Origin: Firmicutes bacterium UBA1702
Lineage (GTDB): Bacteria > Bacillota > Clostridia > Peptostreptococcales > Anaerovoracaceae
Direction: 5' to 3'
Length of the DNA: 64,000 bases
Assembly: GCA_002320005.1 (NCBI GenBank)
Contig: DCJK01000042.1
Coordinates: 50,432 to 114,431 of the forward strand
Part shown: piece by piece, positions 1 to 10,038 of the stretch
Position numbering within the stretch: the first letter of the stretch is position 1
How the letters are laid out: the number at the start of each line of letters is the position of its first letter
The notes under the pieces: model-generated
Databases searched by the model: none
Seen by the model: the letters and a program-made list of their open reading frames with translations, nothing else
What the model was told of the DNA's origin: nothing
Position numbers and translations under genes: made by a program

Positions 1-311
1 ACCGCGCATATTGAAGCAAGGGCCTCTCCTCTGAAGCCGAGAGTCTGTATGGAATTTAAATCTCTTACGGTAGATATCTTGCTTGTAGCGTGTCTTAAAA
101 AGGCTTTTTCCGTTTCGTCATGAGCTATGCCCTGTCCGTTATCTGTCACACGTATATAGCTTTTACCACCTTTTTTTATTTCCACGACAATGGAATCTGC
201 CCCTGCATCTATGGAATTTTCTACAAGTTCCTTTATTATGGAGACAGGACGTTCAATAACTTCTCCGGCAGCTATTTTATCTGCTATCTGTTTGTCCAAT
301 ACTCTGATCAT
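1..311 (-). CDS. mutL: DNA mismatch repair protein MutL, N-terminal part (runs off the window)
   Basis: Only the first 103 codons are present; the gene continues past the low edge of the window. The translation begins [19 protein letters not shown] and shows the GHKL ATPase motifs: [11 protein letters not shown] (motif I), DNGQGI (motif II) and GFRGEAL (motif III). MutL couples mismatch recognition by MutS to strand removal. The ATG at 311 overlaps the mutS stop (ATGA, 4 bases), so the two genes are translationally coupled. This start gives the normal N-terminus of the family. Whether the C-terminal endonuclease domain is present cannot be seen. Confidence 0.95.
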   Translation of the reverse strand, partial: MIRVLDKQIADKIAAGEVIERPVSIIKELVENSIDAGADSIVVEIKKGGKSYIRVTDNGQGIAHDETEKAFLRHATSKISTVRDLNSIQTLGFRGEALASICA

Positions 312-2926
312 TTTAGGGACCCTTTCAGTTCTTCAAGAATCTTTATTGCCTGAGATGGCGTGATATCCATGAGATCTGTTGATTTCAGTTTTTCTATTAC
401 AGGATTTTCGAAAACAGGTGTAAACATTGACAGCTGGACTTCTTTGTTATTATGTCCGGAGTCTTCTATACCCTCACCTGCATGGAGGGTGTCTTTACAA
501 CTGTTCTCAAGTTCGGAAAGTTTTTCCCTGGCTCTGTCCAGAAGGCTTTCAGGAATTCCGGCCAGCTTGGCCACATGTATTCCATAACTTCTACTGGCTG
601 AGCCTGCAACAATTTTATGGAGAAAAATTATATTTCCGTCTTCTTCGGCGACATCCACATTGAGATTTTTTACTCCCCTCACCTGATTTTCCAGGACGGT
701 AAGTTCGTGATAATGAGTTGCGAATAAAGTCCGAATATGAATATGCTCGTTGCACAGGTACTCTGCTGCTGCCCAGGCTATGGAAAGACCGTCATAAGTG
801 CTGGTGCCTCTGCCGATTTCATCAAGAATAATAAGGCTTCTGGGTCCTGCCGAGTTTAAAATATAAGAAAGCTCGCTCATTTCCACATAAAAAGTCGATT
901 GACCTTGAGCCAGATTGTCAGAAGCACCTATTCTTGTAAAAATTCTGTCAACAACGCCTATGTGAGCTTTTTCACATGGGATGAAACATCCGGCCTGCGC
1001 CATTAAGACAAGAAGTGCGGTTTGACGCATATAGGTTGATTTACCGGCCATATTTGGCCCGGTAATAAGGAGCATGCTGGAATCGCTGTCATTTAAATAA
1101 GTATCGTTGGAAATAAAAAGGCCGTTGTTTATGCTCTGCTCAATTACAGGGTGTCTTCCCTTGATGATGCTTATTTCCATAGAGTCATCTACCACCGGTT
1201 TCACATATCCCAGCTTCTCGCTTACATGAGCAAAGGAACACAGGACATCCAGAGCTGCTATGGCAGCAGAGGTTTTTTGTATTTCGCGTATATATCCTTC
1301 TGCATAGTCTCTGACAGATGTGAAAATTTCATATTCCATCTTATTTATTTTGGCCTCAGCATTAAGAACAAGATTTTCCATATCTTTAAGTTCCGGAGTA
1401 ATAAAGCGCTCTGCATTGGCAAGGGTCTGCTTGCGGATGTAGTTTTCAGGTATCTTATCATAAAAAGATCTGGTAACTTCAAGGTAATATCCGAAAACTC
1501 TGTTATAACCGACTTTAAGATTTTTTATCCCGGTTTTCTTCCTCTCGGACGCTTCAAGGCCTGAAATCCAAGCCTTTCCATCCTTTATGGAGTCTTTAAG
1601 CTCATCAAGTTCAAGGGAGTAGCCATCTTTTATCAGTCCGCCTTCTTTAATGGAAAAAGGCGGATTTTCACATATTGATTTATCTATTATATTGTAAACC
1701 TCTTCAAGAGGATTGATTTCCGAATTTATATCTTTTAGAATTTCCGAAGACGCATATGCCAGAGACTCTTTTATTGCTGGGAGAAGTGCCAGAGAGTTCA
1801 TTAAAGCAATAAGGTCTTTGCCATTGGCATTACCTAAAGCTATTCTTCCCGCAAGTCTCTCAAAATCGTAAATTCCTTTCAGAGATTCTTTGATGTTATT
1901 TCTGAGAATAAGTTCGCGGTACAGCTCTTCAACCCCGTCCAGGCGATAATTTATCTCCGATGCGGTATTAAGCGGCTCGCGTATCCATTGTTTCATTTTG
2001 CGGCTTCCCATGGCTGTATGCGTTTTGTCCAACACACCCAAAAGAGAGCCGCTGGTTTTTTTGTCATAAAGGGTTTCGGTAAGTTCCAGATTGCGCAATG
2101 TGGCTTTGTCAAGAGCCATGCGGTTTCCGGTTTCATATATGTTGACACCCGTTATCTGCTTAAGACTATGTTTTTGAGTTTCAAGAAGATAATTAAGAAG
2201 TGCTCCAAGAGCTCTTACTTTAAGGCTTCCCTCTTCCAGACCTACAGATGTTGTCGAGATGCAGCTGAACTGACCTTTTATGGCTTCAATACATGCTTTT
2301 TCGGAAAAAAACTGCTCGCTGACGGTGTTGATATATGCTTCAGTAATGAGATGCAGTTCGTCAACAGGATACAGCATAGCAAATTCATCTGTCGTTATTA
2401 TTTCCTTGGCCTTTATCTTGACAAGTTCATTTACAAGAGTTTCATATATGTTGTCGCCCTTATATTCCGTGACGTTGAGTTCACCTGTGGAAATATCACA
2501 ATAAGCTGCAGACATTCCGCCGGATTTCTGATCCACATAAACTGCAGCCAGATAATTGTTTTCCTTTTCGGCAAGCATGGATTGTGCAGTTACGGTTCCT
2601 GGCGTAACAATTTGTATTACTTCTCTTTTTACAATACCCTTGGCTGCGGACGGATCTTCCATCTGCTCACATATTGCAACCTTGTATCCTTTTTCTACAA
2701 GCTTTGCTATATAGCTTTCGGCAGAATGGAAAGGGACTCCGCACATGGGAGCCCTTTCTTCCTGACCGCAGTTTTTGCCGGTAAGCGTCAGCTCAAGTTC
2801 CTTGGATGCTAACCGGGCGTCTTCGAAGAACATTTCATAGAAATCACCCAGCCTGAAAAACAAGATGCAATCATTGTAATTGCTCTTGATCTCGAGATAT
2901 TGTTCCATCATAGGTGATAATTTCAT
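308..2926 (-). CDS. mutS: DNA mismatch repair protein MutS
   Basis: An 872-residue protein of normal MutS1 length. The mismatch-recognition motif FYEMFFEDA (the Phe-x-Glu that stacks on the mispair) lies near residue 29. Connector, lever and clamp domains fill the middle. The ATPase has Walker [10 protein letters not shown] near residue 620, followed by [14 protein letters not shown] and the ATHYHEL switch. It binds mismatches as a dimer and recruits MutL, which follows with a 4-base overlap. The C-terminus ends IKILEELK, typical of Firmicutes MutS. It follows the aminotransferase gene by about 45 bases with no visible terminator, so it may be read from the upstream operon. Confidence 0.97.
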   Translation of the reverse strand: MKLSPMMEQYLEIKSNYNDCILFFRLGDFYEMFFEDARLASKELELTLTGKNCGQEERAPMCGVPFHSAESYIAKLVEKGYKVAICEQMEDPSAAKGIVKREVIQIVTPGTVTAQSMLAEKENNYLAAVYVDQKSGGMSAAYCDISTGELNVTEYKGDNIYETLVNELVKIKAKEIITTDEFAMLYPVDELHLITEAYINTVSEQFFSEKACIEAIKGQFSCISTTSVGLEEGSLKVRALGALLNYLLETQKHSLKQITGVNIYETGNRMALDKATLRNLELTETLYDKKTSGSLLGVLDKTHTAMGSRKMKQWIREPLNTASEINYRLDGVEELYRELILRNNIKESLKGIYDFERLAGRIALGNANGKDLIALMNSLALLPAIKESLAYASSEILKDINSEINPLEEVYNIIDKSICENPPFSIKEGGLIKDGYSLELDELKDSIKDGKAWISGLEASERKKTGIKNLKVGYNRVFGYYLEVTRSFYDKIPENYIRKQTLANAERFITPELKDMENLVLNAEAKINKMEYEIFTSVRDYAEGYIREIQKTSAAIAALDVLCSFAHVSEKLGYVKPVVDDSMEISIIKGRHPVIEQSINNGLFISNDTYLNDSDSSMLLITGPNMAGKSTYMRQTALLVLMAQAGCFIPCEKAHIGVVDRIFTRIGASDNLAQGQSTFYVEMSELSYILNSAGPRSLIILDEIGRGTSTYDGLSIAWAAAEYLCNEHIHIRTLFATHYHELTVLENQVRGVKNLNVDVAEEDGNIIFLHKIVAGSASRSYGIHVAKLAGIPESLLDRAREKLSELENSCKDTLHAGEGIEDSGHNNKEVQLSMFTPVFENPVIEKLKSTDLMDITPSQAIKILEELKGSLK

Positions 2927-2970
2927 AATGTTCCTTTCTAATCCTTGGTAAAATATTTAAAATGCTAAAA

Positions 2971-4161
2971 CTATCTGTTATTGTATGCCTTGATACCTTC
3001 TTTGATGATGTTGATGCCGGCTTTCATATCTTCTGCATTGAGAACGTAAGCGATACGCATATCGGACTGACCTACACCCTTTGTTCCGAAGAATCCGCCT
3101 GCAGGAGCGAACATTACTGTTTCACCGTTCACATCGAATTCTGTCAGCAAGAACATAAGGAATTTTTCAGCGTTATCTACAGGAAGCTGAGCAGTAATAT
3201 AGAATGCACCTTCCGGAACGCCGAATTTAATGCCTTCGATTTCCTTAAGAGCTTCAACTGAAACATTTCTTCTGTGCTCATATTCCTTCTTGATGTCGTC
3301 AAAGTATTCAGGTTCGAGATTGTACAGAGCTGCAGCACCAATCATATCCAGTGTAGGACAGCAGAGTCTTGCCTGTGCTAACTTCATCAGGTTGCTCATA
3401 AGTTCTTCATTCTTTGATGCGATAGAACCGATTCTTGCTCCGCATGCAGAGAATCTCTTGGAAACAGAATCTACGATTACAACATTCTGTTCAGCTTCTT
3501 TGAAAGCTCCGAAAGTAGCCATTTCTTTTCCATCATATGTAAATTCTCTATATACTTCATCAGCAATAATCCATAAGTCATGCTCTAAAGCGATATCAAC
3601 AATCAGCTGCATTTCTTCCTGAGTGAGAACCTTGCCTGTAGGATTGCCTGGGTTGATGATGCATATTGCTTTTGTCTTGTCGGTGATAACTCCTTCAATT
3701 TTTTCTCTTACTGCATACTGATATCCGTCGTCAGCAGTTGTAGGAATTGCAACAACCTTTCCGCCTGCCTGACCTACGAATGTCTTATAGTTGGTATAGA
3801 AAGGCTCTGCCATGATAACTTCATCATCATTGTCCAGCATTGCAGTCATAAGCATGTTGATAGCTTCGGAACCTCCGTTGGTGATGAGAAGATCCTTCTT
3901 TTCGAAGTCGATACCGATTCTCTTGTAATAATTCTTCAGTGCTTCAAGCAGAGTTGCTTCACCTTGTGAGTTGGCATATGCAAGCACATCCTGGTCGAAG
4001 TTCTTTACTGCATCGAAGAAAGCTTTAGGTGTTTTGATATCCGGCTGTCCAAGGTTCAGGCGGTATACTTTTTTTCCTGCAGCAACAGCAGCATCAGCAT
4101 ATGGAACAAATTTTCTGATTGGTGATAATTCCATAGCCTCGATTTTCTTTGATAGTTTCAT
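2971..4161 (-). CDS. Pyridoxal-phosphate aminotransferase, class I/II (aspartate aminotransferase-like)
   Basis: A 396-residue fold-type I aminotransferase. The N-terminal segment YRLNLGQPDIKTP and the glycine-rich ITNGGSEAINM bind cofactor. NPGNPTGKV and ADEVYREF carry the conserved Asn and Asp, and SVSKRFSACGARIG contains the Schiff-base Lys near residue 235. The C-terminal Arg (DMRIAYVL) would bind the substrate carboxylate. The Ser-Lys-Arg-Phe-Ser motif is close to aspartate/aromatic transaminases, but the substrate cannot be fixed from sequence. The start has a good Shine-Dalgarno (AAGGAGACAAGAA-ATG). It sits between tlyA and mutS, where many Firmicutes carry argR and recN; neither is seen here. 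Confidence 0.85.
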   Translation of the reverse strand: MKLSKKIEAMELSPIRKFVPYADAAVAAGKKVYRLNLGQPDIKTPKAFFDAVKNFDQDVLAYANSQGEATLLEALKNYYKRIGIDFEKKDLLITNGGSEAINMLMTAMLDNDDEVIMAEPFYTNYKTFVGQAGGKVVAIPTTADDGYQYAVREKIEGVITDKTKAICIINPGNPTGKVLTQEEMQLIVDIALEHDLWIIADEVYREFTYDGKEMATFGAFKEAEQNVVIVDSVSKRFSACGARIGSIASKNEELMSNLMKLAQARLCCPTLDMIGAAALYNLEPEYFDDIKKEYEHRRNVSVEALKEIEGIKFGVPEGAFYITAQLPVDNAEKFLMFLLTEFDVNGETVMFAPAGGFFGTKGVGQSDMRIAYVLNAEDMKAGINIIKEGIKAYNNR

Positions 4162-4194
4162 TTCTTGTCTCCTTTGATTTACTAATACTTACTT

Positions 4195-5010
4195 TTATTC
4201 TAACTCCTCATGGGAGGTGTTAACGATTTGTGATATGTTTAAGCGGTCCATATCAATATCAGCCGAAGAGCTGCAGCGGCCGTCAATAAAGAGAAGATAC
4301 TCTATGTTTCCTTTGGCTCCGGTCACGGGGCTGAAGGTCAGACCTTTGGGATTAAGACCACTCTCAACACTGTATTTTATCACATTTTCTATAACTTGTA
4401 CATGGACTTTTCGATCTCTCACAATACCTTTCTTACCTACTTGCTCCCTTCCGGCTTCAAACTGAGGCTTTACCAGACATACAAGCTTGCCATCAGGTTT
4501 CAGAAGAGAAGCGGCTACCGGAAAAACAAGGCGGAGCGATATAAAAGAAACATCTATGCTGATAAAATCCAGCAATTCAACAGTGTCCTTGTCAATGTAG
4601 CGAATATTGCATTTTTCCATATTGACAACTCTCGGATCGTTTCTCAGCTTATAATCAAGCTGTCCGTATCCCACATCAACAGCATAGACTCTTGAAGCTC
4701 CGTTCTGAAGCATGCAGTCGGTGAAACCGCCTGTGGAAGCGCCTATATCCATGCATGTCATATCTTTTAAATCAAGATTCCACGTTTTTATGGATTTTTC
4801 CAGTTTCAATCCTCCGCGGCTGACATACGGACAAACATTTTCTTTTATCTTTATGTCAGCATCACAGGGAACCATAGTTCCCGCCTTATCGCTGATCTGT
4901 CCGTCAACCAGGACGATTCCTGCCATAATGGATGCTTTTGCCTTTTCCCTGGATGGGAAAAAACCTTTTTCTACCAAAAGAATATCAAGCCTTTCCTTCA
5001 ATGATTTCAC
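4195..5010 (-). CDS. tlyA: TlyA family rRNA methyltransferase (S4 domain + FtsJ-like)
   Basis: A 271-residue protein with an N-terminal S4 RNA-binding domain (about 5-65; SREKAKASIMAGIVLVDG). A Rossmann methyltransferase follows, with SAM motif MDIGASTGGFTDCML near residue 85-100. Family members methylate rRNA 2'-O positions (16S C1409 and 23S C1920 in mycobacteria); the older name is hemolysin A/YqxC. The chosen start is GTG at 5010 inside the end of dxs (26-base overlap), giving the family N-terminus KERLDILLVEKGFF. The dxs-tlyA order is widely conserved in Firmicutes. Confidence 0.9.
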   Translation of the reverse strand: MKSLKERLDILLVEKGFFPSREKAKASIMAGIVLVDGQISDKAGTMVPCDADIKIKENVCPYVSRGGLKLEKSIKTWNLDLKDMTCMDIGASTGGFTDCMLQNGASRVYAVDVGYGQLDYKLRNDPRVVNMEKCNIRYIDKDTVELLDFISIDVSFISLRLVFPVAASLLKPDGKLVCLVKPQFEAGREQVGKKGIVRDRKVHVQVIENVIKYSVESGLNPKGLTFSPVTGAKGNIEYLLFIDGRCSSSADIDMDRLNISQIVNTSHEELE

Positions 5011-6853
5011 ATATCCTTTCTGCTATCTTTTCCGCCGTGAGGCCGAATCTGTCTGCCAGCTGGTCAAAGTTTCCCTGAGGTATAAACTCGTCAGGCCATG
5101 CAAAATTAAGTACCTTGATACCTGTGCCTGTAACTGCAGCACCAAGCTGCATTCCAAATCCTCCCTTTACAGAATTATCCTCAATAGTAACAATGTATTG
5201 GGTATCGGCTGTAATATCCTCCAGAGGTCTAAGATCCATAGGTTTTATTGTAGTGACATCCACAAGGCCGGATTTAATTCCATATTGGTCAAGAAGTTCT
5301 GCCACTTTAAGTCCGCAGTCATACATCTTCCCGCAGGCCCATATGTCAACACGTCCGGGAAGATGTGTACGAATGTTATCACCGCAATATGTTGACATAA
5401 TATTTTTATCATAAAAAGCGCTGCCCCTTGGGTATCTTATAGCCACGGGAGCATCCAGATTAAATGCATAATCCAGCATTGCCTCCAGCTGGTTTCCATC
5501 TTTTGGTGTAAGTATTGTCATGTTAGGCATTGTAGACAGATAAGAAATATCCAGCATGCCATGGTGCGTCTCTCCGTCAGCGCCTACACATCCTGCCCTG
5601 TCTATGGCAAAAACTACAGGCAACTTCTGCATGCATACATCTTCTATCATCTGGTCATAAGCCCTCTGAAGAAATGATGAATAAATGCATACTACAGGTT
5701 TCATGCCGCCTTTGGCGAGTCCCGCTGCAAAGGAGACAGCGTGTTCTTCAGCTATTCCCACGTCAAAGAAACGTTGCGGGAACTTTTGGGAAAAATGTTC
5801 CAGACCTGTGGCCTCGCACATGGCTGCCGTTATGGCAACTATTTTGCTGTCTTCTTCACCTTTTTTAGCTATAAACTGCCCGAAAAGAGATGAATAAGTG
5901 AATCCCTGCGGTTTGCTGATAAGCGCCCCTGTAGTAGGATCGAAGGGCCCTATTCCGTGGAATTTTCCAGGGCTTTTCTCAGCGTTCCTGTATCCCTTTC
6001 CTTTCTTGGTTATTACATGAATAAGAACCGGCTCATTAAGATTCTTTGCTTTTTCAAAAATATCTGTCAGATCGGCAAGGCTGTGTCCGTCAACAGGACC
6101 GAAATATGTCAGCCCCAGTTCTTCAATCAGAACACCGCCGTGATCCATGATGGAGTATTTTATATCATTTTTTATGTCGGCAAGACCGTCTGCTATGGAT
6201 TTGCCGACATTTGGAATTGAACCTATGGTTTTCTTTACAAAATTTTTGGCACCCAGATATCCTTTTGATGTTCTTAAACTGCCAAGATACTTGGATATGC
6301 CTCCGGTGTTTGGAGATATGGACATTCCGTTATCGTTAAGTACAATTATAACTTTGGATTTACTGTCTCCGATGTTGTTTAGCCCTTCGTAAGCCATGCC
6401 GCCGGTAAGGGATCCATCCCCTATTACGGCAATGACCTCATATTTTTCTTTTTTTATATCCCGTGCGGCAGCTATACCCGCGGCAGCAGAAATTGATACA
6501 CTGCTGTGCCCTGTATCGTAAATGTCATGAGGGCTCTCTTTTGCTTTGGGGAAACCGCTCAGGCCGTCAAGTTTTCTGAGGGTGTCAAATTCCGAAGCTC
6601 TTCCTGTCAGTATTTTATGAACATATGCTTGGTGGCCTACGTCCCATATTATTTTATCCCTGGGACTGTCAAAGCATCTGTGAAGAGCAATGGTAAGTTC
6701 CACTACACCCAGGTTTGATGCAAGATGGCCGCCTGTTGAGGACACTTTATCTATAAGAAAATCTCTTATGGAATATGTCAGCAGTTCCAGTTCTTCTTCG
6801 CTCATGCTCTTGAGATCTTCGGGAAAGTTATATTCTGTAATATCTGTTTTCAT
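4985..6853 (-). CDS. dxs: 1-deoxy-D-xylulose-5-phosphate synthase
   Basis: A 622-residue thiamine-diphosphate enzyme that condenses pyruvate and glyceraldehyde 3-phosphate to DXP, the first step of the MEP isoprenoid pathway. The N-terminal part has LASNLGVVELTIALH and WDVGHQAYVHKILTGR. The ThDP motif is GDGSLTGGMAYEGLNN near residue 143. The C-terminal transketolase part has DVGIAEEHAVSFAAGLA and DRAGCVGADGETHHG. The ATG directly follows the TAA of ispA, so prenyl synthase and DXP synthase are made from one message. The last codons overlap tlyA. Confidence 0.97.
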   Translation of the reverse strand: MKTDITEYNFPEDLKSMSEEELELLTYSIRDFLIDKVSSTGGHLASNLGVVELTIALHRCFDSPRDKIIWDVGHQAYVHKILTGRASEFDTLRKLDGLSGFPKAKESPHDIYDTGHSSVSISAAAGIAAARDIKKEKYEVIAVIGDGSLTGGMAYEGLNNIGDSKSKVIIVLNDNGMSISPNTGGISKYLGSLRTSKGYLGAKNFVKKTIGSIPNVGKSIADGLADIKNDIKYSIMDHGGVLIEELGLTYFGPVDGHSLADLTDIFEKAKNLNEPVLIHVITKKGKGYRNAEKSPGKFHGIGPFDPTTGALISKPQGFTYSSLFGQFIAKKGEEDSKIVAITAAMCEATGLEHFSQKFPQRFFDVGIAEEHAVSFAAGLAKGGMKPVVCIYSSFLQRAYDQMIEDVCMQKLPVVFAIDRAGCVGADGETHHGMLDISYLSTMPNMTILTPKDGNQLEAMLDYAFNLDAPVAIRYPRGSAFYDKNIMSTYCGDNIRTHLPGRVDIWACGKMYDCGLKVAELLDQYGIKSGLVDVTTIKPMDLRPLEDITADTQYIVTIEDNSVKGGFGMQLGAAVTGTGIKVLNFAWPDEFIPQGNFDQLADRFGLTAEKIAERICEIIEGKA

Positions 6854-7750
6854 TTACTTTTTCCTTTTAGCAAGCTTCAATACAAGATTTCTGAAAAATT
6901 CAGCGTTGTCGTAGTAGTTGGATATGGCATCTACGGCAGCCCCTGTAAGTTCTTCCAGCCTGTCATACGCAGCCTGAAGACCGTTTATTGAAGTATAGGT
7001 ATTTTTGTTCTTTTTTAAATCCGAACCGGTTTCCTTGCCTAATTCTTCGGGATTGCCTATTACATCAAGTATGTCGTCGGCAATCTGGTATGCCAGCCCG
7101 AGATTATCGGAATATTTTTCAAGGTCTCTCAGCATTTCTCCTGTAGGATTTCCCAGGTAAAGTCCTGCCTTTACAGAAGCTTTTATCAATGCGCCGGTTT
7201 TGTTAAGATGAATATACTCTAGCAGTTCATTGGATACCAGGGCGTTTTCGGCTTCAATATCCGAAATCTGCCCGGCAACCATTCCTTTGCAGCCGGCCCC
7301 TTTGGCAATTGCGTTAGCTGCGTTTACGCGCTTACGCATCTCGTCAGGTGAGTCAAAGTACATCATCATATCTTTTGTTATGGCCTCAAAGGCACATGTT
7401 AACAATCCGTCACCTGCAAGAATTGCGATGGCCTCACCGTAAACATTATGATTTGTAGGAAGACCGCGTCTTAAGTCATCGTTATCCATAGCAGGCAGAT
7501 CATCGTGAATCAGAGAATAAGTGTGAATATATTCCATGGCACAGGCGTAAGGAAGAGCGTCCATAATATTTCCGCCGGCAAACTCACATGATGCCAGAAG
7601 CAGAACAGGACGAAGCCTTTTTCCTCCTGCCATAAGGCTGTATTTCATGGATTCGTAAAGAGATATGCTCTTGTTGTCTATGTTAGGTATAAAGTCCATG
7701 AGATGTTCATCAACAAGAGACTTATATTCTTCAAAACTTCTGTCAGCCAT
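6854..7750 (-). CDS. ispA: Polyprenyl synthetase (farnesyl diphosphate synthase type)
   Basis: A 298-residue trans-prenyltransferase joining IPP to allylic diphosphates. The first aspartate-rich motif (DDxxxxD, residues 83-89) continues to the paired arginines in DDLRRG. The second motif is QIADDILDVIG near residue 225. GGKRLRPVL near residue 42 binds IPP. The short DDLPAMD motif and length fit bacterial FPP synthase, though chain length is not proven. It is fused in gene order to xseB (start adjacent to the xseB stop) and to dxs, the usual clostridial layout. Confidence 0.92.
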   Translation of the reverse strand: MADRSFEEYKSLVDEHLMDFIPNIDNKSISLYESMKYSLMAGGKRLRPVLLLASCEFAGGNIMDALPYACAMEYIHTYSLIHDDLPAMDNDDLRRGLPTNHNVYGEAIAILAGDGLLTCAFEAITKDMMMYFDSPDEMRKRVNAANAIAKGAGCKGMVAGQISDIEAENALVSNELLEYIHLNKTGALIKASVKAGLYLGNPTGEMLRDLEKYSDNLGLAYQIADDILDVIGNPEELGKETGSDLKKNKNTYTSINGLQAAYDRLEELTGAAVDAISNYYDNAEFFRNLVLKLAKRKK

Positions 7751-7933
7751 TTAGTTCACTCCTTCCTCATAGGTGATAATCTGCTGTTTGGCGTCATTGA
7801 GGATTTTTTTGCAGAGATTGTAGCATTCTAATCCTTCACGATAGCATTCCATTGCCTCTTGAAGAGTGATGCTCTCCTCTTTAATTTTTTCTGACATTTC
7901 TTCCAACTTTTTCATGGATTCTTCAAAAGTCAA
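7751..7933 (-). CDS. xseB: Exodeoxyribonuclease VII small subunit
   Basis: A 60-residue acidic protein, TFEESMKKLEEMSEKI at the N-terminus and a repeated helical pattern (LQEAMECYREGLECYNLC), matching XseB in length and pattern. Several small subunits wrap one XseA in the single-strand exonuclease VII. The start codon is TTG at 7933, which overlaps the TGA of xseA (TTGA), so translation is coupled to the large subunit. Confidence 0.92.
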   Translation of the reverse strand: MTFEESMKKLEEMSEKIKEESITLQEAMECYREGLECYNLCKKILNDAKQQIITYEEGVN

Positions 7934-9084
7934 CTTTTCTCACCTTCCTTTTTGATATCGGATATGGTTACCTCAAGGCATCCGTCTCTGAGATGAATTT
8001 TGTATATTTCTCTGTCTGTAAAACTATTAACCGACGAAATAATTTTTCCTTGGGAATTTTCAATCAGAGCATATCCTTTTAAAAGAATATTTTCAGGGTT
8101 GTTTTCATTTAGCGTTATCATCTGCTGTTCAAGAATGTGGACCATTCGATCCATTCTGTTTACTAATGTGAGGCGCATATCCTTTAATCTGCTTTCTGAA
8201 GCCAGATCAAAGTAATTCACTTTGCTTTTCAGGTGAGAACTCAGAGCTTTTTTATATTCTTCAAGTTTTTCAGAAAGCAAAGCATCATCAGGCACGGCTT
8301 TTTCTGCCGCTGCGGTAGGTGTTTCTGCTCTCATGTCTGCAACAAAATCGCATATTGAAAAATCCACTTCATGCCCTACTGCCGAAATAATAGGGATATT
8401 TGAACGATACACAGCTCTGGCAAGGCATTCTTCGTTAAAAGCCCAGAGATCCTCAGCCGAACCGCCGCCTCTGCCTATAATGATCAAATCTATTTCGCCG
8501 GCAAATTTTTCGTTTATCATATCCAGCTTGTCAGCCATGTCCTTTGCCGCATCCGGTCCCTGTACCAATGCCGGAAAAATGAGCACATCTGTCATAGAAG
8601 TCCTGCTTTTTATTATTTTAAGCATATCTCTCACGGCGGCACCGGTAGGAGATGTGACAATGCCTATTTTATGAGGAAAGGAAGGAATGGGTTTCTTGTG
8701 TGCCTGGTCAAAGAGTCCTTCTCCACTCAGTTTCTTTTTAAGAAGTTCGAAGGCAGCTGAAAGGTTGCCTTCTCCGCTGACTTCCACATCTTTTACAAAG
8801 AGAGTGTAAGTTCCGCCTTTTTTATATACATTGATATAGCCCCTGACAATTACTTCAAGGCCATCACCGAGAGCATAGTGAATATTCCGGGCATATCCCG
8901 ACGGCAAGAAACAGTTAACCTTGCCGCTTTCATCTATCAGTGAAAAGTATACGTGACCGGAGCTGTGAAATTTCAGGTTGGATATTTCACCGCAAACGGA
9001 AATATTTCCAAGAAGCGGATCGGTGGTAAGTACCCTGCTGATATATTCATTAAGTTGAGAAACCGTTACAGGTCTCAAAGCCAT
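7930..9084 (-). CDS. xseA: Exodeoxyribonuclease VII large subunit
   Basis: A 384-residue protein, somewhat shorter than the usual 400-450. An N-terminal OB-fold (residues 5-100; VCGEISNLKFHSSGHVYFSL) binds single-stranded DNA. The catalytic core follows with IGIVTSPTGAAVRDML and IIGRGGGSAEDLWAFNEE, then the AVGHEVDFSICDFVADMRAETPTAAAE block. A short coiled-coil and a C-terminal strand finish the protein. It begins within the last 10 bases of the TsaD-like gene and ends overlapping xseB, so it belongs to the nusB operon. Confidence 0.95.
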   Translation of the reverse strand: MALRPVTVSQLNEYISRVLTTDPLLGNISVCGEISNLKFHSSGHVYFSLIDESGKVNCFLPSGYARNIHYALGDGLEVIVRGYINVYKKGGTYTLFVKDVEVSGEGNLSAAFELLKKKLSGEGLFDQAHKKPIPSFPHKIGIVTSPTGAAVRDMLKIIKSRTSMTDVLIFPALVQGPDAAKDMADKLDMINEKFAGEIDLIIIGRGGGSAEDLWAFNEECLARAVYRSNIPIISAVGHEVDFSICDFVADMRAETPTAAAEKAVPDDALLSEKLEEYKKALSSHLKSKVNYFDLASESRLKDMRLTLVNRMDRMVHILEQQMITLNENNPENILLKGYALIENSQGKIISSVNSFTDREIYKIHLRDGCLEVTISDIKKEGEKS

Positions 9085-10034
9085 ATCATGTTTCCTCCAA
9101 GAAGTGCCGTACCTACGGCGTTGTCTGATGACAGCTCAGGGCTGCCGAAAAAAATACTGTATCTGGTTCCGAGGCGATGTTCCAGGAAATCTCGGATAAA
9201 ACCGCTGGAAGACACTCCACCGGCATATATAAATTGGTCAATATTATATTTTGATGCAAGCTGTTCTGTCATATCGCATACAGATTGAGAAAGGACTCTG
9301 AAAAGATCTGAGATAATCAGTTCTTTACTACAGCTTCCCACAAGTCTCTGCCCTTGTGTTTCCGTTCCGGATAAATTCAGGAAGCCGTCTCTAACTTTTA
9401 TTTTTGAAAAAAGCCTTTGACTTGCACCATTCTTTTGGAACAAACACGCTGTTTTATCAAGTTCTTCACCACATGGAAAATCAAACCCCATGCTTACTCC
9501 GATACGATCCAGAACTTGTCCGTAAGCCAGATCCTTTGATCCGCCTACTATCTCAAAAGTATGTTCATTTTTATCAGTTAAAATAGCTTCAGTGGTTCCT
9601 CCGCTGAAATGAAAGCATATAAAAGGTCTGCTTTTGTCAATATTCACAAAGCGGCTTACTGCTTCAATATGACCTTCCTGATGAGAAAATCTGTACATTG
9701 GGACACCTAAAGCTGCAGACAGAGTTTGTGCAAAAGCCTCACCTGCCAAAAAAACAGGCATGTATGATCCTTCAACAGGTCTTGGCTTAACCGATACGCT
9801 CACGCATCCCACAGCATGTCTGATTTCAGGGTCTGACAAAGCTTTTTCAATAGCATCCGGAAGTTGTTTTACATGCTGAAACAGGGCTTCGGATTGCCTA
9901 AGCCCTCTTTCTCCTTTTTTTACATTTAGAAATTTTCGGCTGTTAAACAGCACATTGCCCCGACTGTCGACTACAGCAACAGAAGTCTTATAGTTGCTTG
10001 TATCAATGCCCAGGGCCAGTTTATGATAGATCAT
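9075..10034 (-). CDS. TsaD/Kae1-like paralogue (O-sialoglycoprotein endopeptidase homologue)
   Basis: A 319-residue ASKHA-fold protein. ALGIDTSNYKTSVAVVD is the phosphate-1 loop, H118-Q-E-G-H122 is the Kae1-type metal motif, and FHFSGGTTEAIL and IYAGGVSSSGFIRDFL are the later nucleotide-binding loops. True TsaD makes the t6A37 tRNA modification. This shorter, divergent form next to nusB/xseA is a known clostridial paralogue whose substrate has not been settled as far as I know. The divergence (YKTSVAVV in place of the usual CDETAVAVV) argues that it is not the main TsaD, which would be encoded elsewhere. Confidence 0.75.
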   Translation of the reverse strand: MIYHKLALGIDTSNYKTSVAVVDSRGNVLFNSRKFLNVKKGERGLRQSEALFQHVKQLPDAIEKALSDPEIRHAVGCVSVSVKPRPVEGSYMPVFLAGEAFAQTLSAALGVPMYRFSHQEGHIEAVSRFVNIDKSRPFICFHFSGGTTEAILTDKNEHTFEIVGGSKDLAYGQVLDRIGVSMGFDFPCGEELDKTACLFQKNGASQRLFSKIKVRDGFLNLSGTETQGQRLVGSCSKELIISDLFRVLSQSVCDMTEQLASKYNIDQFIYAGGVSSSGFIRDFLEHRLGTRYSIFFGSPELSSDNAVGTALLGGNMIWL

Positions 10035-10038
10035 TGCT

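Noticed and set aside
1988..2812. A 274-codon open frame on the plus strand inside mutS.
   Set aside because: It is the antisense shadow of mutS: cysteine- and phenylalanine-rich, no ribosome-binding site, no family resemblance. The same applies to the other long plus-strand frames.
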